From Microcoleus sp. GA_180221_E-2-1-MAG-45_12 (GTDB lineage Bacteria; Cyanobacteriota; Cyanobacteriia; Cyanobacteriales; JAAUUE01), in assembly GCA_020692245.1 (NCBI GenBank), contig JAIMKT010000010.1, positions 11,329 to 60,694 on the forward strand: a DNA stretch of 49,366 bases. Direction: 5' to 3'. The translations under genes were made by a program, and so were the position numbers. The notes below the pieces were generated by a model. The model made no database searches and was not told the DNA's origin. It saw nothing but the letters and a program-made list of their open reading frames with translations. The first letter of the stretch is position 1. Each line of letters opens with the position of its first letter. Below, piece by piece: positions 43,785 to 49,366 of this stretch.

Positions 43785-43797
43785 AAACTTATGTAAA
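43780..43797 (-). promoter_or_regulatory. HLR1-like element (RpaB binding site)
   Basis: On the minus strand TTTACATA and TTTATATT separated by two bases. The HLR1 consensus is two (G/T)TTACA(T/A)(T/A) units separated by two bases; the first unit is perfect and the second has one mismatch. RpaB represses hli genes in low light through such sites. The orientation is opposite to the gene. Confidence 0.45.
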
Positions 43798-43838
43798 GTC
43801 TTATAAGTTTTTTAAAAAGTTTTTTGGAGAAAGTTCCC

Positions 43839-44015
43839 ATGACAAAATCTACACCTACCCCCACCGTTGCCCCCCAAGTCTTAGAACCAAAATTTGGCTT
43901 TAATGAGTATGCCGAACGTTTAAATGGCAGAGCGGCGATGGTGGGCTTTGTCCTGACCTTGGCGATCGAGTATGTCACCGGAAAAGGCGTTCTGGCATGG
44001 TTAGGCTTAGGCTAA
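43839..44015 (+). CDS. High-light-inducible protein (Hli/Scp)
   Basis: 58 aa, single chlorophyll-binding helix. The signature FNEYAERLNGRAAMVGF contains the ExxNxRxAM motif with the chlorophyll ligands. Protects photosystem assembly intermediates from excess light in the thylakoid. The start ATG at 43839 has GGAG 10-13 nt before it. An in-frame upstream ATG exists but lacks such a site. Confidence 0.92.
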   Translation: MTKSTPTPTVAPQVLEPKFGFNEYAERLNGRAAMVGFVLTLAIEYVTGKGVLAWLGLG

Positions 44016-44072
44016 AACCTATATCTGCTTTTGCTTTTGTAGTAACGGCTTTAGCTGCTGTATGTCAGGACA

Positions 44073-44330
44073 TTAGCTGTCATCAATTTCCACAAGCTTG
44101 TATTTGCTGGTTGTCCCGGATTTAATTGTGATCTGGGATTTCTTCACTGCCAAAAACTCTGCTAGAACTTTCACCAATTCTTGATTGGCTTTGCCATCTA
44201 CCGGAGGAGCCTTGAGATTAATCAGCCAACTGCCATCTGCTTGGAGCTGAATTTGGACAGTTTTCGAGTTGGGTTTAACTTTGACTCTCAAGATTTTCAC
44301 TTTTCCTCTTTCAATATTTTCCTTTTTCAT
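44073..44330 (-). CDS. DUF167 (YggU-type) protein
   Basis: 85 aa from the ATG at 44330; the ATG at 44357 would add nine residues. Contains [45 protein letters not shown] (core words VKPNSK and PPVDGKAN), the UPF0235 pattern. The family is small, soluble and of unknown function. It diverges from the serine hydrolase gene. Confidence 0.87.
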   Translation of the reverse strand: MKKENIERGKVKILRVKVKPNSKTVQIQLQADGSWLINLKAPPVDGKANQELVKVLAEFLAVKKSQITIKSGTTSKYKLVEIDDS

Positions 44331-44387
44331 CAGTGGCGATCGCTCCCACAATGGCATAATGAGCCTAAATCAATTCATAAATTTAAG

Positions 44388-45323
44388 ATGACTTTTTATC
44401 AAAAAGACCCGATCCTTGAAGACCTAGGGCAAAGGATTTTGGGGGCAACATGGCAAGAATTTCCTGCCCTTGCTCGAAACCAAATCGCCATGACTTGGCT
44501 AGTTTACGACCCACCATTTCCAGTGAATATTGGGGGAGCGATCGCCGCCGAGGAGTTTTGGAAATATCCCGTCCGGGGCTTTGGTTATCGGGGCTTGGAG
44601 TTATTCTATCCGGCTAGTGTGGTGAAATTGTTTTACCTTGTGGCGATACAGGAATGGCTGGAAAAGGGAATGATCTCCACTTCTCTGGAACTGGCTCGAT
44701 CGATCCACGACATGATCGTCAAATCTAGTAATGATGCTACTAGTCTGGTGGTAGATGCGTTAACAGGCACAACTAGCGGGCCAGAACTGCCCCCGGAACC
44801 CTTCAAAACTTGGCAAAACCAGCGAAATATTGTGAATCGCTACTTTCAATCCTTGGGCTGGGAAGAGCTAGAAGGGATTAATGTTAACCAGAAAACTTGG
44901 GGAGATGGGGCTTACGGGCGAGAACGGGCTTTTTTGGGGGAGTTTCGGGAAAATCGGAATCAACTCACCACCGATGCTACGGCGAGATTACTCCATAGTA
45001 TTGTGGGCGGAGTGGCAGTATCAGGGGAGCGATCGCAAGCTATGCTCAATCTTCTATCCCGCAAGTTAGAGCCGGAAGTGTGGCAACAAGACCCAGAAAA
45101 TCAAATTCAAGGTTTTCTCGGCGAGGGTTTACCACCGGGAGCCAAGGTGTGGTCAAAGGCGGGTTGGATGACCCAAGTTCGTCACGATGCGGCTTATATA
45201 GAACTTCCCCAGCCCTGTACCCTAGTGGTGTTCACGGAAGGAGCAGCCAACAGCAAAAATGAATTAATCCTACCCTTCATTGCTCAACAGGTAGCGATCG
45301 CTATGAGTTCTCTAGCCACGTAA
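44388..45323 (+). CDS. Beta-lactamase-fold serine hydrolase
   Basis: 311 aa, class A-like fold. Catalytic words are SVVK (in YPASVVKLF), the SND loop (KSSNDATSLV) and KAG (VWSKAGWM) for the KTG box. No obvious signal peptide; residues 1-40 are not hydrophobic. Without export it may not act on cell wall in the periplasm, unless the start is misread. The true start is ATG at 44388; a longer frame upstream runs through the antisense of the DUF167 gene. The substrate is unknown. Confidence 0.8.
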   Translation: MTFYQKDPILEDLGQRILGATWQEFPALARNQIAMTWLVYDPPFPVNIGGAIAAEEFWKYPVRGFGYRGLELFYPASVVKLFYLVAIQEWLEKGMISTSLELARSIHDMIVKSSNDATSLVVDALTGTTSGPELPPEPFKTWQNQRNIVNRYFQSLGWEELEGINVNQKTWGDGAYGRERAFLGEFRENRNQLTTDATARLLHSIVGGVAVSGERSQAMLNLLSRKLEPEVWQQDPENQIQGFLGEGLPPGAKVWSKAGWMTQVRHDAAYIELPQPCTLVVFTEGAANSKNELILPFIAQQVAIAMSSLAT

Positions 45324-45363
45324 ATAACAGGTAATGGGATTTAACTATGAGCCATGTTAACTT

Positions 45364-45456
45364 ATGGAAATTCGATCGGAACAACTAGAAGATATCGAAG
45401 CAGTGCGGCGGGTGAACATTGCAGCTTTTGGGCGATCGAGCGAGGTGGAGATTTAG
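45364..45456 (+). pseudogene. Truncated GNAT acetyltransferase remnant
   Basis: A 30-codon frame, MEIRSEQLEDIEAVRRVNIAA followed by FGRSSEVEI and a stop. The first part matches the N-terminal helix of GNAT N-acetyltransferases, which need about 150 residues. The remainder is missing, so this is the end of a deleted gene beside recX. Confidence 0.6.
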
Positions 45457-45464
45457 GAAAATAG

Positions 45465-45938
45465 CTAGGATTCTCGATCGTGATCTTCCTGCTGCCAGAG
45501 ATTCAACATTTCCCAAGGCTTGAATCCCCGGTATTGCAGAAAATTAGCAATCTTCCCTTTAGTTTTGGGGTCTAGATTTTGAAAACTAGTAATTTTATAG
45601 CGGCGCTGCACCTTCTCCCTCAGTTCCTGCCATTGCTCTTCAGGACTATCTGCCTCTGGGATGGTAGCTGACCAGATTTCTTCAAATAAATCCCGGTTAA
45701 TCCCCTTGGTGTAGCACTTCCGCCAGACGACACTTTTCCCGTACTTCCCCTCGGCAGCAGTAATTAAACCACTAACAAGACGGCGATCGCTCTGGTAGTC
45801 ATAATTTTGGAGCTGCTCCAAGGCGGGGGTAATATCCTCTGGGGGAAAACCCTTTTCTGTGGCTTTTTTTTGTAGCTCGGCAGCACTGTATTCTCTCCGA
45901 GTCAAGAGACGCAAAAAGTATTCGTAGCACTTATTCAT
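45465..45938 (-). CDS. recX: Regulatory protein RecX
   Basis: 157 aa that restrains RecA filament extension. Three helical repeats are seen: FLRLLTRREYSAAELQKKATEKGF with LEQLQNYDYQSDRRLVSGLI first, the second with KSVVWRKCYTKGINRDLFEEIW, the third around KIANFLQYRGFKPWEMLNLW. The length is typical. It is not next to recA. It lies alone between the acetyltransferase remnant and pgi. Confidence 0.9.
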   Translation of the reverse strand: MNKCYEYFLRLLTRREYSAAELQKKATEKGFPPEDITPALEQLQNYDYQSDRRLVSGLITAAEGKYGKSVVWRKCYTKGINRDLFEEIWSATIPEADSPEEQWQELREKVQRRYKITSFQNLDPKTKGKIANFLQYRGFKPWEMLNLWQQEDHDRES

Positions 45939-46064
45939 AGATTTTTAGATTTATTTTGAGATTCTGGAGATTTTCTAACGATCTTTCCTTGGATTAACGC
46001 TTTTATGGTAATTGTGGTAATTATTGGATAATTTAGGACTCTTGAACTAGGGGGATTCCTGCGT

Positions 46065-47660
46065 ATGGATGCAGCAACTTTATGGCAACGCTATCAGGAT
46101 TGGCTCTACTATCATGGAGAGTTGGGCTTTTACCTAGATATCAGTCGGATGCGGTTCCCTGAGGCTTTTGTCCAAGAGATGCAACCTAAGTTTGCCCAAG
46201 CCTTTCAAGCTATGACTCAGTTAGAGCAGGGGGCGATCGCTAACCCCGATGAAAACCGGATGGTCGGTCACTACTGGCTCCGCAATCCAGAGCTTGCCCC
46301 CAATGCTGCCATCAAAGCAGAAATCACTGATACCCTAGAGCAGATTCTCACCTTTTCTCAGCAAATCCATCGAGGCGAACTGCGCCCTAGTCCCCATCAC
46401 CATTTTACCGAAGTTCTTTCCGTGGGGATTGGTGGATCTGCCTTGGGCCCCGAATTTGTTGCTGCCGCCCTTGCTCCCTACGATGCGGCGATGGAGTTAC
46501 ATTTTATTGATAATACTGACCCAGAGGGGATCGATCGCACCCTCCACCAACTCCAAAGCAAACTAGCCAATACTCTTGTTTTAATCATCTCCAAATCTGG
46601 GGGAACTCCCGAAACTCGCAATGGCATGATCGAAGTTAAACAAGCCTTTGCCTCCCAAGGATTAGACTTTTCCCGCCACGCTGTCGCCATCACTGGTGTG
46701 GATAGCCTGTTGGACAAAACTGCCAAATCTGAGGGCTGGTTAGCCACATTTCCCATGTTTGATTGGGTGGGAGGCAGAACTTCCCAAATGTCGGCGGTGG
46801 GCTTGTTACCTGCGGCTCTCCAAGGCATTGACATCCAGCAGATCCTAGAGGGAGCGAAGATTATGGATGATGCCACCCGGATTCCCCAACTCCGAGAAAA
46901 TCCTGCGGCTCTACTCGCCCTCAGTTGGCACTATGCAGGCAAAGGGAAGGGAGAAAGGGACATGGTGATCCTGCCCTATAAAGATAGCTTGCTCCTCTTT
47001 AGTCGTTATCTCCAACAGTTGGTCATGGAATCCTTGGGCAAAGAGAAAGATTTGGATGGTAACACTGTCTATCAAGGGATTGCGGTCTATGGCAACAAAG
47101 GCTCCACGGATCAACACGCCTACGTCCAACAACTCCGGGATGGCGTACCCAATTTCTTTATGACTTTTATTGAAGTCTTGCTCGATCGCACTGGAACTTC
47201 TCCAGAGGTCGAACCGGGAGCAACTAGTGGGGACTATTTAAGCGGTTTACTATTGGGAACTCGCCAAGCCCTCTACGAAAATCAACGAGATTCTATTACG
47301 ATTACCATTCCCCAAGTGACTCCCCGCACCGTGGGAGCGTTAATTGCCCTGTACGATCGAGCCGTGGGTATCTATGCTAGCTTAGTTAACGTCAATGCCT
47401 ACCATCAACCGGGGGTAGAAGCTGGGAAAAAAGCTGCCGCTACGGTGCTAGATATCCAAAAAAGGTTGGTGGAAGCCCTCAAAAGCTCTGGTTCCAGTCT
47501 TTCCTTGCCAGAGTTGGCGCAGATGGCAAACGCCTACGACCAGATCGAAACTGTCTACCAGATCCTCCGTCACCTTGCAGCCAATCGCCGCTACGGTATT
47601 TATCTCGAAGGCAATCCTGCCCAACCCAGCAGCCTCAAGGTGAGTATTCGCAACTCTTAA
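46065..47660 (+). CDS. pgi: Glucose-6-phosphate isomerase
   Basis: 531 aa, interconverts glucose-6-phosphate and fructose-6-phosphate. The SIS domain is marked by [19 protein letters not shown] and [13 protein letters not shown]. The second signature lies around [19 protein letters not shown] helical N-terminus (1-60) is normal for this bacterial group. The start is ATG at 46065. Followed 42 nt later by a response regulator. Confidence 0.96.
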   Translation: MDAATLWQRYQDWLYYHGELGFYLDISRMRFPEAFVQEMQPKFAQAFQAMTQLEQGAIANPDENRMVGHYWLRNPELAPNAAIKAEITDTLEQILTFSQQIHRGELRPSPHHHFTEVLSVGIGGSALGPEFVAAALAPYDAAMELHFIDNTDPEGIDRTLHQLQSKLANTLVLIISKSGGTPETRNGMIEVKQAFASQGLDFSRHAVAITGVDSLLDKTAKSEGWLATFPMFDWVGGRTSQMSAVGLLPAALQGIDIQQILEGAKIMDDATRIPQLRENPAALLALSWHYAGKGKGERDMVILPYKDSLLLFSRYLQQLVMESLGKEKDLDGNTVYQGIAVYGNKGSTDQHAYVQQLRDGVPNFFMTFIEVLLDRTGTSPEVEPGATSGDYLSGLLLGTRQALYENQRDSITITIPQVTPRTVGALIALYDRAVGIYASLVNVNAYHQPGVEAGKKAAATVLDIQKRLVEALKSSGSSLSLPELAQMANAYDQIETVYQILRHLAANRRYGIYLEGNPAQPSSLKVSIRNS

Positions 47661-47702
47661 GCCCTCTGTAATACCTATGAGCTAGAGCAACTTTCTTATC
47701 CT

Positions 47703-48368
47703 ATGCCCTTACTAATTTTAGTTGCCGATGATGATCCGGGAGTCCAAGTCGCTGTCTGCGATTATTTGGAAATGTCTGGTTATCGAGCGATCGCTGTGGA
47801 TAATGGTCGCAGTGCCATGAATCTCCTCGAAAAATACCACCCCCAGTTGCTGATTACTGATATCAATATGCCCCAGATGGATGGCTATCAGCTAGTGCGG
47901 GAAGTAAGAACCAGACCAGAATATCGGCTTTTACCCGTGGTTTTCCTCACAGAACGGGGCAGTACCGTAGAACGCATCCGGGGCTACCAGATGGGGTGTG
48001 ATGCTTACCTGCCCAAGCCCTTTGAAATGCCAGAATTGGGGGCGATTTTACGCAATCTCCTAGAGCGATCGCAACTTATCCAAACCGAGTGGCGTTACCA
48101 ACAATCTCTCAGCAAGCCCCCAGAGCCAGCCCGGATAGTTTCCCCAGAGACGATCATGGCAGCAGATATCAGCATTGAAATTAGTCGCCGAGAGCAGGAA
48201 GTCTTGGAGCTATTAACCACGGGGTTATCTAATGGAGAAATTGGAAGTCATCTCCACCTGAGTTCCCGCACCGTGGAAAAATATGTTTCTAGCCTCCTCA
48301 GAAAGACAACGACTAATAATCGATCGGAACTACTCCGCTTTGCCCTCCAACATAAGCTTGTAAATTAA
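47703..48368 (+). CDS. NarL/LuxR-type response regulator (Ycf29-like)
   Basis: 221 aa. The receiver domain (1-120) has acidic Asp10/Asp11, the phosphorylation site Asp53 (ITDINMPQMDG) and the Lys of YLPKPF. The C-terminal part (about 156-221) is a LuxR-type helix-turn-helix (REQEVLELLTTGLSNGEI then SSRTVEKYVSSLLRKT). A NarL-type layout, similar to Ycf29 of plastids. No sensor kinase is next to it. Targets unknown. Confidence 0.92.
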   Translation: MPLLILVADDDPGVQVAVCDYLEMSGYRAIAVDNGRSAMNLLEKYHPQLLITDINMPQMDGYQLVREVRTRPEYRLLPVVFLTERGSTVERIRGYQMGCDAYLPKPFEMPELGAILRNLLERSQLIQTEWRYQQSLSKPPEPARIVSPETIMAADISIEISRREQEVLELLTTGLSNGEIGSHLHLSSRTVEKYVSSLLRKTTTNNRSELLRFALQHKLVN

Positions 48369-48668
48369 TTGCTGCTACTCTATATATTGCTAGATATTGC
48401 TAGAATCTTTCGAGGGTTTCTGGGATCGATCGAGACCTACTCACACTAAGAACTCCCTAGATGAATTTTTTAGATTTTCAGATTTCCTACGTAAACTTAC
48501 GGGCGAAAACCTTGGAGGAAATTTTCTCAAGGTCTAATGTGGGCAAATTACCTAGTAAATTTAGGGGTGTCACTCCCCAGAGAATGGAACTATAATTTAG
48601 GGGCTATTTATGAATGCGTTGTGATCACAGTCCAAAAAAATCCGAGAGTTCGGGACTAAGAGGGGGGA
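48369..48668. other. 300-nt gap before the pentapeptide gene
   Basis: AT-rich, with a candidate promoter at 48567-48596 and a 44-codon reading frame (48461-48595) that I do not support as a gene. Nothing else recognised. Confidence 0.45.
48567..48596 (+). promoter_or_regulatory. Candidate promoter of the pentapeptide gene
   Basis: GTGTCA (48567-48572), an 18-bp spacer and a perfect TATAAT (48591-48596). The start would be about 65 nt before the GTG at 48669. Confidence 0.4.
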
Positions 48669-49366
48669 GTGAATAAAATAGACTTTGATAGTGGTATCCG
48701 CCTAAACCATCAACAGCTCAAGGGTCAGGAAGTGTCCACCAACCAATCACTGCAACCTGACCTGCGGAAGGCTGACTTTAAGGGAGAAAATCTCCGGGGA
48801 GCCAATCTCCACAAACAAAACCTCGCCAAAGCCAACCTCAGTTATGCCGAACTCATCGAAGCCGACCTCCGGGAAGCCAACCTCAATGGAGCCAACCTCA
48901 ACGGAGCTTGTTTAAATCTTGCCAACCTGACTCTAGCAAATCTGCAACGGGCCGATCTTAGCTGGGCAAACATGGTGGGTACAGAATTAACAAAGGCAGA
49001 TCTCCGGGGCGCAAATCTGAAAAAAGCTAACCTCATTGGTCTGATCTTAGATGGGGCAAACCTTTCCGGCGCAAACTTAAGCGAAGCTGACCTGAGTGGG
49101 ATCGACTTGACGGATGTTTGTATCCAAAAAGCTATTTATACTGCCAATACCAAATTCAGTCCGGGCTTTAACCCCAAAACAGCAGGGGCTTATCTAGTTG
49201 GTTCCCATATGGTTTTAAGTGGTGCAGACCTCAGTGAAGTAGCTCTGGTGGGGGCAGACCTGAGATTTTCGGAACTCAGGGTAGTCAATCTCCGCAACTC
49301 TGATCTCTCTGGTTCCAATCTTGATAATGCTAATCTGACGGGAGCCAACTTAATCGGCGCCGATCT
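48669..49366 (+). CDS. Pentapeptide-repeat protein, C-terminus outside window
   Basis: At least 232 residues, open to the window end. Tandem five-residue repeats of the A(D/N)LXX type (GANLNGA, RADLSWANM and similar) begin near residue 34 and continue to the edge, with one break at about 155-175 (YTANTKFSPGFNPKTAGAYL). They should stack into a right-handed quadrilateral beta-helix. The most upstream start in an open frame is GTG at 48669, with AGAGG upstream; another GTG at 48732 is possible. Its binding partner is unknown. Confidence 0.85.
   Translation, partial: MNKIDFDSGIRLNHQQLKGQEVSTNQSLQPDLRKADFKGENLRGANLHKQNLAKANLSYAELIEADLREANLNGANLNGACLNLANLTLANLQRADLSWANMVGTELTKADLRGANLKKANLIGLILDGANLSGANLSEADLSGIDLTDVCIQKAIYTANTKFSPGFNPKTAGAYLVGSHMVLSGADLSEVALVGADLRFSELRVVNLRNSDLSGSNLDNANLTGANLIGAD

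Noticed and set aside
48461-48595. 44-codon ATG frame before the pentapeptide gene
   Set aside because: No ribosome binding site, no recognisable pattern, and a candidate promoter overlaps its end.
1-49366. tRNA, rRNA, riboswitch or CRISPR array
   Set aside because: None of the usual sequence signs was seen on either strand by eye; a covariance-model scan could still find something short.

Overview
The window is chromosomal DNA from a cyanobacterium. The octamer GCGATCGC (HIP1) and the hexamer CGATCG recur throughout. Core photosynthesis genes are present: psaF and psaJ of photosystem I, petB and petD of the cytochrome b6f complex, the D1-processing protease gene ctpA and a high-light-inducible protein. 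Cyanobacterial or plastid families (Ycf46, Ycf34, PedR, DUF2949, GUN4, DevBCA) are scattered along it. No rRNA, tRNA or CRISPR array was recognised.

Layout. 1-2903: a leftward metal operon (MerR regulator, DUF305 lipoprotein, CopA-type P-type ATPase cut by the window edge) behind a MerR-type promoter with a 20-bp spacer. 2953-8529: ycf46, then a leftward accessory block of two Uma2 genes flanking a four-gene operon that ends in a caspase-GUN4 fusion, with duplicated debris around it. 8912-14139: DEAD-box helicase, HicBA toxin-antitoxin, Fe(III) ABC permease, DUF2949 protein, BASS-type symporter. 14171-18365: a leftward tetR-devB-devC-devA exporter operon behind a readable sigma-70 promoter. 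18524-21612: AI-2E-family membrane protein and an acetolactate synthase with an appended zinc ribbon.

21868-23640: an AT-rich two-gene cassette, an AAA/ABC-type ATPase plus a small PD-(D/E)XK-like protein, inserted between ilvB and recN. It looks like a candidate defence module. 23752-28045: recN, ycf34, a decayed IS1-family element, lipase. 28102-33905: membrane protein, M20 amidohydrolase, psaF-psaJ, methyltransferase, small lipoprotein, Nudix hydrolase, and pedR overlapping a TolB-like lipoprotein gene. 33924-39901: split GDT1 transporter pair, CNT nucleoside transporter with a proline/serine-rich tail, small zinc-ribbon protein, YggT, ACT-malic enzyme. 39959-45938: a ParE/Phd-type toxin-antitoxin pair, petD-petB divergent from ctpA, a high-light-inducible gene with an HLR1-like element, DUF167, a beta-lactamase-fold hydrolase, an acetyltransferase remnant, recX. 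46065-49366: pgi, a NarL-type response regulator and a pentapeptide-repeat protein cut by the window end.

Most of the window is ordinary core genome. The parts most likely to hold undescribed biology are the caspase-GUN4 operon (5246-7771) and the ATPase-nuclease cassette (21868-23640). Smaller oddities are the zinc-ribbon acetolactate synthase, the unusual CNT transporter and the pedR overlap. All family names come from motif recognition by eye; no database search was run.
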